A DNA stretch of 64,000 nt from NCBI GenBank assembly GCA_030015575.1, contig JASDDO010000016.1, positions 456,272,141 to 456,336,140 on the forward strand. The letters run 5' to 3'. Under the pieces are notes generated by a model that saw only the letters and a list, made by a program, of their open reading frames with translations, was not told the origin of the DNA and did no database searches. The position numbers and the translations under genes are program-made. Below, piece by piece: positions 32,201 through 42,595 of this stretch; the stretch's first letter is position 1, and each line of letters opens with the position of its first letter. The DNA is from Agapanthus africanus (lineage: Eukaryota > Streptophyta > Magnoliopsida > Asparagales > Amaryllidaceae).

Positions 32201-33424
32201 GATATTTTGTTTGTCTTGAGTACAGGCGACGTGAATCCCGAAGCCGTGCCATCTGAAGAAGCGTCACCAGTCGCTGCTCTGACGGTCGCTGTCCCTTCGC
32301 CTTCTCCCGTGCCCCCTTAAATGTTAGAAGGTATGGGTTTTGACTTATCGGTTTCACTGTAGGTACCATCCTCCTTGTACAGATAGTATGTTGTCACAAC
32401 TCTGCAGGAGTCCTTTTTGACCATCTATACTAGGTGTTGAACCCGCATTTCTCGTTCCAGTCGGAAATCGTTCTACCTTCTGGTATCGGTTAGTACATTC
32501 TTTAACCGACGTCTCTTTCTTACGAATTGACATGTTGTTGCTAATTCTTCTTTATATTGAATATAGCGTCACGGGTCGAAGGAGGGGGTGAAAGAACAAT
32601 CGTGCCTCCGACACTCCCCGTCCTGTCGCTTGTCACAGCTGGTATAATAAACTTCATCGATCATATGTTTCCTTCATTTCCTGAGTCGGTAATTGACCGT
32701 AATTCATTTTGTACCAATTGAACTGGCTCCTGCTCCCTTCGAGCCCCGCATTCCGATGCCCGCAGGGCCCTTTGCCAAATGCATATCTTCCAGGGGTGCC
32801 GCAAACAGCCGTCGAATGTTGAGCGAATTCATCGAAGATCTTGACGCTGGAGCCCTTACATCAGCTGCAGATTTTGCTGTTGAAGTTAACCCAATGCTAG
32901 CAACACTTGTGAACTTCCATGATGAAGATCTTGTCGGCTTTTGGGTTGATTACTGCAGAAAGATCGAGACTTCCCTGCACGAGATTGAGCTCCAGTGTCT
33001 AGATCCTGAAGTATTAACTTCGAACTCTCAGCGGGCTGCTTGGATCGAGCATAGTGTTCCTTTCATTCGCCATTTTGAACAAGAGGCGATCCTGAGACGA
33101 AAGGAATATGAGGTGGATTCCAGCGAATCCGTCTGACTGCGCGCCCAGATTGAAGCGAATGCTGCACAGCTAAAAGCTGTTTTTGATAATCTCCAGAGAT
33201 GTATTTCGGATGGGTTGACGCTGAGGCGGACGCTTGACTTCTCTGAGCGGGTCATGAAAGACTGTGAAGCTGCTATGCTAGAATTCGATGGGAAGATTTC
33301 GTCCTGTTTACGGCAACGGGCTCAAGTGGAAGCGGAGTTGGCCGCGACGGCTGATCACGAGAAAGGATTGAGAGGATTGCGTGAGCGGCTTGATGATTTG
33401 TTGAAGAAGCCTCCTCCTCAATAA
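29225..33424 (+). pseudogene. Plant mobile domain gene with introns, antisense inside Tat-1
   Basis: The first exon reads G-L-T-P-R-Y-S near 29240 and then the plant mobile domain hallmark, a W-N-x-P-T-H-T-F block near 29410 with G-L-P-V-R-G near 29490. The domain continues to about 30400. In-frame stops are at 29385 and 29598, another is at 30930, and there is a frameshift near 31060. Downstream exons are separated by GT...AG intervals: 31158-31236, 31318-31390, 31799-31866 and 32137-32225. More are likely between 32331 and 32690. The C-terminal exon (about 32693-33424) has a stop at 33134 and ends in a helical, coiled-coil-like stretch. AATAAA follows at 33535. The 5' end is cut by the element at 24606-29224. 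Tat elements are known to carry extra ORFs, some encoding plant mobile domains, between pol and the 3' LTR. Role here unknown. Confidence 0.8.
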
Positions 33425-34819
33425 CCGTCTTTGTACCCCTCTTTTTTTGTTTCCTGTAAACTTGCGGTTTATGAATAACATGTATTCATTTTGATTCCTT
33501 TGTGAAATGTATCTTGTATTCACTTGAATTCATGAATAAAAGACATATTTCATTTCATATGGGCGTGTCCCTTTAGCAAATGCGTCTTATAGATAGTCTA
33601 CCTTGATCTCCTTGCAGGACAGCGATGGCTTAGAAGACAGGTTCAGATCTGCCGCCTGAGACTTTTCAACTTTATAAGTCGTAAGGGTCTCATAAAGAGT
33701 TTTCTCCCTATGAGTCAAGAGGATCCCATAGGTGTCTTTTCTCCTTAGGAGTCGTGCGGACTCCTAAGCACGTTTTCTTTTGAGAGTCATAAGAATCTCA
33801 CAAGAGAATTTTCCTCCCTTACAAGTCGAGAGGACTCGTAAGTGGTTGTTTCCCTCCTTGTCGAGATTCGACTTTAGAGAGTGTGGCCCGTGAATAGTAT
33901 GCAATAGTCCATCTTGGACTGACTTGCAGGGCCCCAGTGCTTGGGAAACAGTTCCTTATCCCTATTGCTTAAGGCTTTTCCCTACGAGTCGAGACGAATC
34001 AAGAAGTTCTCGCAAGGACACTAATTTCCTCACGAGTCGAGACGAATCGAGAAGTTCTCACAAGGGTGTCCTAACGTCACAGTTAACTCCTGCTAATAGA
34101 AGTCCGTTAGGGTCTGTGGTACTAGGGTTTTTTACCCGTCGCACCGTCGCGTTGGCCGATATATTCCCCGATATGCAATCTTGCTGTTCGGGTAGCCCCG
34201 CGACTGTCGTGTCTCTGATCCCTTCGGGGGTTGGACAAGATGTCTTCAAGTAATATTCCAGGTAATATTACCGTCGAAAGAGCAAGTGTTAGGAATATTC
34301 CATGTCACTTTTTATTTGAGGTAAGGCTCAGTTTGGGAGCCCCGAAGAGTCATGACCACTCCATGCTGGAGTGGGATGGTCTCCGATAGTCTTTCTGGTC
34401 TCATTTGAGTTGCCGTCAAGACCCTGAAGCTAGGGATCTTACTTTGCTTTGTTGGTTGACATTGTGTCTACAATATTGTGATGAATATCTAGGTTGTCTC
34501 TGGGTTGTCTGCGAACCATCGAGATCTGGAACTAGGGGAATTTGCCGTGGCTCCGTTTTGCTGACGTCGTATTTGCTTCTGGTTGGAACGAGAAGGAACG
34601 TCATTGTTGGTTTCTAGGTTGTAAGTGTAGCCATCGAGATCTAGCTTCCATTCGACGAAGCCTGGTGGGACAATGTGGTTCCCTTTCTGTTTGTGCCCAT
34701 GGATTGTATACATGGGTCAATGTGATCTCACCTACAGGGAAGAAGTTTTATTTTATTTTATTTCTTTCCGCGATGCTCTATCTTTTCAGCTTTTTATATC
34801 GCGAAAGTCACGATTGCCC

Positions 34820-35030
34820 AATCATTTCGGTTATTTTTCACGGCGCCCAATCATTTCGGCTGTTTTTTCTTTTTACTCCCTGCTTTTTATTGCGAGTTGC
34901 CCAAACATTTCGGCTATTTTTATATGCATATATTTTGCTCGCTGATTTTTATTGCGAGTTGTCCAAACATTTCGGCTATTACATATGCATTTTTGCTCGC
35001 TGATTTTTATTGTGAGTATGGAACTTGAGA
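34820..35030. repeat. Tandem repeats with an ATTTCGGCTATT core
   Basis: Short copies near 34820 and 34850 are followed by longer units of about 65 bp at about 34890-35020, each with a TTGCTCGCTGATTTTTATTG stretch. Confidence 0.7.
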
Positions 35031-35195
35031 TCTGACACTAATTTTGGCATCAGCATCGCTGCGACTGGAATATTGCCAGGAGCGAATCATCATTTGCCGT
35101 GAAAGGACTTGGAATTTGATACCGATTTAGGCATCAGCATCGCTACAACTGCGATATTGCCAGGAGCGAATCATCATTTGCCTTTGTCGATCCGA
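35031..35195. repeat. Direct duplication of about 80 bp
   Basis: Two copies share GGCATCAGCATCGCT and GCCAGGAGCGAATCATCATT, with a handful of differences. Confidence 0.8.
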
Positions 35196-36029
35196 ACAAA
35201 GGTGGTTTAGAAAACAGGGTTAGGATCCTGTCGACTAAGGCTTTTGACTTCATGAGTCGTAAGGGTCTCATAAAGGTGTTTCTCCCTACGAGCCATGAGG
35301 AACTCGTCGGTGCATTTTCTCCTTAGGAATCATAAGAATTCTTAAGTGTGTGTTCTCTTATAAGTCGTAAGGATCTTACAAGAGTGTTTTCTCCTTATAA
35401 GTCGAGAGGACTTACGAGTGTCGTTCACCAAATGGGGAAATTTCGCGCCATTGGTGGAACTTGGTGGGGGAGACGTTTATTTGTGCCCGTGGATTGTATA
35501 CAAGGGTCAATATTGAACCGCTTGTAGGGAAAACTGGGGGATGTGATGGCTTAAGAACAGGTTCAGATCCCTATAACTTAAGGCTTTTAAATCCTATGAA
35601 CCATGAGGGTCTCATAAGGGGGGATTCTCCTTACGAGTCATGAGGATCTCGTAAGTGTAATTTATCCTCAGGGACCGTGGGGATCCCTAAGTGTGTTGCT
35701 CCCTTATGAGTCATAAGGATCTCACGCATGTGTTTTTCTCCTTACAGGGTTGAGAGGACCTTGCGGGTGTTTTAATTTTAACGAGATTGCGCCCTTTCGG
35801 GTTTTCATAAGCTCGCCGGTAGCCCTGCTGTTTTTACTCACAGAGCCCTTTCAGGTTTTCGTCTGTGTCTATTTCGCTTGTGGACGTACCTTTTTTTCTT
35901 GCGATGAGACTCTCGAGAATAGTTTCGCCGCGTGTGACCCATTTGTTTGCCGGTGGGATTATAGTTGTAGTCCTCACCACTGGGACTTGTGGACTCGCAT
36001 TCCACTATTGCCGTGTTAGAGGCGACGTT

Positions 36030-36272
36030 GTTAGTTTAAGGACATCTCGGTCCATTGTTAGTTTAAGGACATCTCGGTCCATAGCTAGTTTAAAGACGTT
36101 GTGGTCCGTTGTTAGTTTAGGGACATTTCGGTCCGCGGCTAGTTTAAGGATGTTGTGGTCCGTTGTTAGTTTAGGTACATTTCAGTTCGTGGCTAGTTTA
36201 AGGATGTTGCGGTCCGTTGTTAGTTTAGGGACATTTCGGTCCGCAGTTAGATTAAGAACGTTGCGGTCCGTT
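36030..36272. repeat. 27-bp minisatellite, nine units
   Basis: Units begin GTTAGTTTA or GCTAGTTTA and end GGTCC plus three bases. From the third unit on, two variants alternate (GGACATTTCGG type and GGATGTTGTGG type), giving a 54-bp higher-order repeat. The unit is a multiple of three, so a frame stays open by chance. Confidence 0.92.
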
Positions 36273-36381
36273 GGGATTTTGAGGCGAGGTTTCGCCGGAT
36301 ACTACTTATAGAGTTTGGACTCAGGAAGACAGTTAGCGGACACGAGCGTTGTCATCCATCATTAACCTGAGCCGTGACTTG

Positions 36382-37592
36382 TCAAGCGTAGTATTTCTTA
36401 AGGAATCGGCCGTTTATTGGCTGGAAAGGTCTTTCGCCATGCATATCCATGAGTAAGTAGGCCCCTTCTTGGTAGACCTTGTCTATGATGTATGGGCCTT
36501 CATAGTTCGGCTCGAATTTCCTCCGTTTAGCATGATTAGGGATCATAGTTCTTTTGACGGCTAGCACAAGTTCGCCTTAGCGAAATGCTCTTGGCCTATT
36601 TAGTCTTTCGTATGAGCGCGTCATCCTTGCTTTGTAAGCTTCTAGGTTCTTTTGCACCATGGGACGAGTTTCATCAAGGGCGTCGAGCTCCTCGAGCCAA
36701 AGATGGGCATTTTCTTCTCCGTTAGTTCATATCGAACCGCCACTCGTAGAGAGGGTAGCTCTATCTTCAAAGGAAGTACCGCCTCTGTTCCGAATACTAA
36801 CGCAAATGGCGTTGTGTTCGTGGCCGTCTTGAACGTGGTCCGATAGGCCCAGAGAGCTTCAAGCAATCTCTCGTGCCAGTCCTTTTTATTTTTGGACACC
36901 GTTTTCTTTATGATCTTCATCAAGGACTTGTTGAAAGCCTCAGCTAGACCGTTAACTCGAGGATTATAAACTGAGGAATATCTCCAATCTATATTATGCT
37001 ATTGTGCGAAGCGACTGATCTTATGGCTTCTGTAGACCGGCCCATTATCCGAGATGATCCGTCGCGGAGTGCCGAACCGGTAGATGACATGTGTCTTGAA
37101 GAAATGGAGGATGTTCTCCGTCTTCACCTCTCTTAGCGGTATTGCTTCTGCCCACTTGGAGAAGTAATCGGTTGTTGCTAGTATGAACCGATGTCCCTTG
37201 GATGAGGCTGGTTCGATGGGCCCAATTATATCGGTTCCCCACATTTCGAATGGTCAGCTAGCCAGTGTTGGGTGTAGCAGATTCGGATACTGGTGGATGA
37301 AGTCCCCGTGAATTTGGCACGAGTGACACTACTTCGCATATTCGAGACAGTCCTAAATCATTGTGGGCCAATAGTAACCCATTCTTTTGATCTTCAGCTT
37401 CATCTTTGGCCCGACTTGGTGGGAACCGCAGAGTCCGTCATGAGTTTCTTGGACGACTCTCCTTGATTCTTTTGGTCCCAGACACCTTAACCATAAACAA
37501 TCAAATGATCTCTTATATAGAGTATTATTGACGAAGGCGAAAGACAGAGCTCGCTTCATGAGCTGATGTCTCGACGATGCATTATTGGGCAT
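36382..37592 (-). pseudogene. Tat-1 integrase, degraded
   Basis: The minus strand encodes a zinc-binding region (His pair near 37430-37460) and a core with Asp in the W-G-T-D block near 37230, Asp in the I-S-D-N-G block near 37050 and Glu near 36943. Stops interrupt it near 37350, 37255 and 37000, and at several places below 36660. The C-terminal end (36382-36567) is in another frame. Clearly non-functional. Related in style to the Athila integrase, as expected for the non-chromodomain branch of gypsy. Confidence 0.87.
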
Positions 37593-37863
37593 TCGATGGG
37601 ATTTGAAGTAGTCTATGAAGACTTCTCTCCAATCCTCAACCTTTTCTTCGTCCTCTACTTAGAAAGACGCTTGTTTGGTCGCTTCCCCTCCTTTAGAAGT
37701 CTTCGGAGATATCTCTGCTGGCATGAGAATCCGGCGGCTTTGCATAATGATCCTTACGTCATCGCGGTTTTCATCGGCCAGTTCTTTAGCGAGCTTGGCT
37801 AACCCATCTGCCTTGCTATTTTCCACACGTGGTATGCTTTCCAGGGTGTGGGGGGGATTTGCG

Positions 37864-38721
37864 TCAGCAGTTGCTGCAATCATTCACCATACCTGATAGT
37901 TCTGGTTTGCACGTCTGGTAATCGCCATTTACTTGGTTAACGACCAGTTTGGAGTCTCCATATATGAGGAGGCTTTCGATGCTAATGTCGACAGCAATCT
38001 CAATACCTGCTATCAAAGCTTCATACTCAGCCTCATTATTTGTTCTTGGCTCTGTTAAAGAAAGGGCAAAACACATTATCCCTCCTTGTGGAGTCACAAA
38101 GATAAGGCCCACCCCGGCTTCAATCATAGGGGTGTTTTGCTTTCGCTTCTTCAAGTAGGACGCTCCATCGAAGTAGAGTTCCCATCGGGTATCATTCCTT
38201 TCTTTCTCCCCGTCAATTGCGTCAAACGCTTATTCGTCCGGTAACTCGCAGTTCAAGGGAGAGTCGGCAGTTATCGGATGTTCAGCGAGAAAGTTGGTGA
38301 TGGCCTGGCCCTTTATTGCCTTGAGGGGTCGATATACTATCGAGAACTCCATCAAGAGGAGGGCCCATTTGGCAAGCCTTCCTGTTAGCATGGCTCTTGA
38401 CATCAAATACTTGAGAGGATCCACCTTTGATATGAGATGAACATCATGTGCCAAGGCATAATGTCGGAGCTTCGTTACCACGAAGAACAATGCCATGCAA
38501 TGCTTTTCGATGCGAGAATAGTTATTTTTTGCCCCCAAGAGAACTCGACTCAAATAGTAGAGAGCTTTCTCCTTCCCCTGGTCATTTTCTTGTGCCCATA
38601 GCACGCTTAAAGAACCTTCAAGGGCTGTTGTGTACAGGATGAAGGGCTTTCCCTTGACCGGAGCGGTCAGTACCGGCGAGTTTTGCAGATATTGCTTGAT
38701 TTCATCAGTGCGTTTTGGCAT
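37864..38721 (-). pseudogene. Tat-1 dual RNase H
   Basis: An ordinary gypsy RNase H (38230-38721) is followed, after a stop near 38230, by a second RNase H-like domain. The second has F-D-G-A-S near 38165, N-N-E-A-E-Y-E near 38025 and G-D-S near 37955. A second, archaeal-type RNase H is a known hallmark of the Tat lineage, so this confirms the assignment. The first domain has T-T-A where an Asp is expected near its start, so it may have been dead before the stops appeared. Confidence 0.85.
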
Positions 38722-38765
38722 TTACGATCCCAAACGAATGGGGTCCCCTTCCTCATTAGATGACT

Positions 38766-39593
38766 TTAGGAGCGGCATTTTCTAGAGAGGTTAGCTATGA
38801 ACCGTTGAATATACGCGAGCTTTCCTTGAAGAAACCGCAGTTGCTTGAGAGTTCTTGGCGAAGGAATTTCCATAATCGCCTTGATCTTTGACGGGTCTAT
38901 TTCGATGCCCCGGTGTCGTACTATGAATCCTAAGAATATGCCTGAGGAAACTCCAAATGCGCATTTCAGGGGGTTCATCTTTAGATTATATTTTCGAAGA
39001 CGCTGGAACACTATTTTCAAATGCTCCTAGTGTTTCTCGTATGATTTGCTCTTCACCACGAGGTCGTCGATATAGCATTCAACAATATCATGTACAAGGT
39101 CATCGAAGATCTTTGTCATGGTCCTTTGGTAGGTGGCGCCAGCATTTTTCAGACCAAAGGGCATCACTTTGTAGCAGAATATGCCCAGCGGAGTCCGAAA
39201 AGCAGTGTGCTTTTGGTCTTCAGGATGCATCTTGATTTGGTTGTACCCTGAGGATCCATCCATGAAGGAGAAAACTTCATGGGTGGATGTGTTATCCATC
39301 ATCAGCTCAGTAACAGACACTGGGAAGTCATCTTTCGGACAAGCTTTGTTGAGATCCCGAAAATCTACTCAGATGCATACTGTCCCATTTTTCTTCATTA
39401 CCGGAACGATATTGGCGATCCAGTCAGGGTATTGAACTTCTTGGATGAAGCCAGAGTCGATTAGCTTCCTGAGTTCGGCATTGATACTCAACTCAAGCTC
39501 GAGCCGCATTCTTCTTGGCGCCTGTTTTACTGGCTTGACATCCGGCGATATCGCCCGTTTATGCACAGCTATCTCTGGATCTAATCTCGGCAT
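38766..39593 (-). pseudogene. Tat-1 reverse transcriptase
   Basis: The minus strand shows V-D-F-R-D-L-N (about 39350), the M-D-G-S-S-G-Y-N-Q block (about 39255), F-G-L-K-N-A (about 39140) and the Y-I-D-D catalytic motif near 39065-39076. In-frame stops fall near 39369 and 39028. Homology continues upstream towards the linker. Confidence 0.9.
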
Positions 39594-41133
39594 CTCGGAA
39601 TAGTTCCATGCGAAACAGTCTTTATGCTACATAAGCACGTCCTTTAACGTTGCCACCTGTTTCTCAGACAGCAGCTTACTGACGAACGTTGGCCTTAGAT
39701 CGTTTGCCGTCTCCAAGTCGGTTTTTCTCAAGTTGTCTGCTGTGGTGTGTATCCCATCTTCCAGCTCTTTTGGCGCTGGTGGAAATTCTGAGATCACCTC
39801 GTTCTCATCTTCATTTGCGAAGCACTAGGAGAGGTCGTTCGTATTCTCGTGCTCTCCTTCCTTTGAGAATGTTATCATATGGCAGGTACGAGCTCGTTTC
39901 CAAGCTCGATGCTGATCTAGACTTTCCCTTGTAGTGTAGGTTGCTCTCGGCTCATGCTTTCGTGGTGGGGATACCCTTCAACTGTCAGATTGAGCAAACA
40001 TGCCTTGCTGATACTGATCTTCAACCCAGTTTTTGAAGGTGAAGCAGTTTTCAAGAGGACGTCCCACTATTCGGTGGTAGGAGCAATAATCCGGGTGATG
40101 GACCGCGTTCGTCTGTTTGGGGTACGAGACTCCGGGAGCATCATCATTGATGCTTCATGACAAGGTTGAATATTTTCCTTGTCTTGTCTTGAGGGAAAGA
40201 GTACTCCCGACCTATCTTCTTCATAAAAGACGGGTTCCAGTTGACTTTTTCTCACTCGCGCGGCATCTTGGATCCGCTTCGCTGTTTTTGAATGCCGTCC
40301 CTGTTCTTCACCTTGCTTTTACTTCTACGTCGCGCTTTTTTCTTGCTACGAGAGCGCACAACCGGCTGGGAGTTAAGGGCATCGTCATCTTCCATAGCCT
40401 GCTGAATGAGACGTTGTGTCCTGGCTTTCTCACAAATGGCCATTTCGTGGCTATGGTCATCCCGAACCTTTTGACCCGCTTCTCTTATCAGCTTGTTAAA
40501 CTGTTCTTCGAATGACGGGCTTGGTATTCTGATGGCGGGATCTCGCTCTGGTTCGACATCAACACTGTCCAGAAATGCATTCGTTTCTCTACCGGAATTA
40601 TTTATGACATGGCAGCCATGGAATCGCTCCCTTTTATTGGACCGAACGTATCCAAGGCCGGTCGTCTCCATTCTCCCTTTGGGCATCTTCCGCTGAGTCC
40701 CGGGAACGTCCCAAATCTTGTTATAGAACTGGGCTTGTCGAGTAGTCTGTTTGAAGGGTACGCCTTGGCGTCTTAACAGCCTTTTCAGTCCCTCTGCGTA
40801 GTATCTGGGCAGACGGATTGGTTGAAGCCTGTCAAGCGCAGGTTCGGTACCGTGCCATACTTCTTTCTCCACTTTAGTCTCACCTGTTTGCTTAGGAGGG
40901 ACGTAGAAGGTCTGCAGCTTTTGCACGCTGTACGTATCAAGTGCATTAAGTTCTTTGTAATGCCACTGCGGGACCAGGGTAATCTGTAAACTCTGGTCAG
41001 CTCCAGCAAAGGTTTGCATTGGCGAGCGGACGGAGAACACTGCGTTGGCCTCATCCTCAGAGTCACTGCCAAAGACCAGAATAGGAGTAGATGGTCCTGG
41101 TCTGTTGCCTTGGGGTTTTCCCGAGTAGACCAT
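39594..41133 (-). pseudogene. Tat-1 region between protease and RT
   Basis: A 293-residue frame (40252-41133) is rich in charged residues and ends in a basic R/K/S tract. It has no known catalytic motif. A long, poorly conserved spacer between protease and RT is usual in Tat elements. The part 39594-40251 has only broken frames. Confidence 0.65.
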
Positions 41134-42595
41134 CTCTTCATCCTCCTCGGAATCGCTCCTAAAGTTCGGGATAGTGGCGATGGCTTTTTGTTTATTCTCC
41201 GGTTTGCGACATCTTTCTATATCTTCGAAGTTTGGTAAGAAGTACTTGGCGTCTTCATATTTACGGACTTCATTTATGGAGAATGGGTTCAGCCCCCTGT
41301 AACTGTGTACTCGAGGCAGCCCTTGAAGTACTTCTTACATTAATATTGTGTAGAAGGGATGATGTTGTATTCATGTAACCAAGGCCTGCCGAGCAAAGCA
41401 TTGTAGTAAGTCTTAGCGTCAATAACATAGAACTTGATGTCAGTGACGAGCAGCCCGAAGCGTAATGTCAGTATTACAGACCCGAGCATTTATGATGATT
41501 GGGAGTCAAAACCGGAGATGGTAATTTTATCTCGAGCCAAGTGTTGAACGTTCATGCAAATCTCCTTCAGTACTCTTACATTGAGAAGGTTGACGGCGGA
41601 CCCGTTGTCGACCAGGATCTTCCCTATCTTGATATCGTGACAATACCCGGTTACATACAGCGGATGGTTGTGCTCGCATGTTCCGAGAAGGAGGTCTTCA
41701 TCGCTGAAGGTGATATCAGCCGTGTGGACTTCTTCCAGCTCATCCTTCATATTTTCTTCCATCAGGAAGGCTTGAAACTGGTCGAGCTCTTGTAACGCCT
41801 TGATCAGGGAATCTCGTGCCTCTTTAGACAGGAGAAGGGCATCCAAGATACTCAATTGTGAGGGTATCTTTCTCAGATGTGCCAGGATATTGTAATCCAC
41901 ATTGTTCTTCTTGAGCGGGTCCTTGGCTGTGAGCTCTTCGACAACTCTATCATCGAGAGCAATCTCCTCAGGGACTTTTTCCTTTCCTTTGTCCCTTTTT
42001 CCCGAACCTTTGTTTGAAGGTCTGAGATTCTTTTCAGGTAACGTACGGTTACGCAGCTGAATGTTCTCACAGTTCTTCATCTCCTCTTCTTTTTCAGAGG
42101 TGGATTCCTTGAAGAGAGGGCCGAGGGCTATTTCTTCGTCAGAATCGCTCCCGAAGGTAAGAACTTGAGGTTTTGCTCTTGTCGAACTGGTATCAACCAT
42201 ATGACAGGTGCCAGCCGTTTCTTCACGCTTTTCTATCACGCTTCTCTTTTCGTGACGGGCTTTTCACTTCATTCGCTTGAAGTGTTGTTGATGGGCAACA
42301 TATCCCTGCCACAACTTCTTGAAGGCATTGCACTCTTCGGTGGGGTGCGTGACCTTCCGATGGTACAAGCAGTAGTTTGGATGTACATTCGCTTCATCGT
42401 GGCACGTACTCCCGGGAGTATTTCCTTCGAAAGGTGGCAGCTTCATTCCTATTGACAGAGATTTGGCGAACCGCTTCCTTATCTTGATTCTGCACTTGCT
42501 GGCGGCAAGGGCACTTTGATCCGGTTGAGGTACTTTATTGCTTCTCATCACCGGAGCTTCTTCAGCTTGACGCTGACATTTGGCATTTTCGTAAA
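41134..42595 (-). pseudogene. Tat-1 nucleocapsid end of gag and protease
   Basis: The protease motif V-D-N-G-S-A-V-N-L-L is encoded near 41591-41613, inside a 249-residue frame (41490-42239) that starts with an acidic, lysine-rich linker. A knuckle-like C-x2-H-x5-H-x4-C lies near 42326-42376 in the next frame. The rest of gag should lie to the right but is separated by the Tekay insertion at 42596. Confidence 0.8.

Larger units (their letters stand above)
33425..36381. other. Repeat-rich noncoding region of Tat-1
   Basis: About 3 kb between the plant mobile domain gene and integrase, without convincing coding sequence. Degenerate 20-25-bp motifs resembling GAGTCGTAAGGGTCTCATAA recur in clusters near 33660-33860, 33970-34060, 35220-35440 and 35560-35770. 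Direct repeats lie at 34820-35190 and a minisatellite at 36030-36272. Tandem repeats in this position are common in Tat/Ogre elements. Confidence 0.7.

Noticed and set aside
33650-36290. CRISPR-like array
   Set aside because: Repeats are degenerate and adjoining, without regular unique spacers, in a plant retrotransposon; no cas genes.
35865-36311. 148-residue repetitive ORF
   Set aside because: Produced by the 27-bp minisatellite, whose unit length keeps the frame open.
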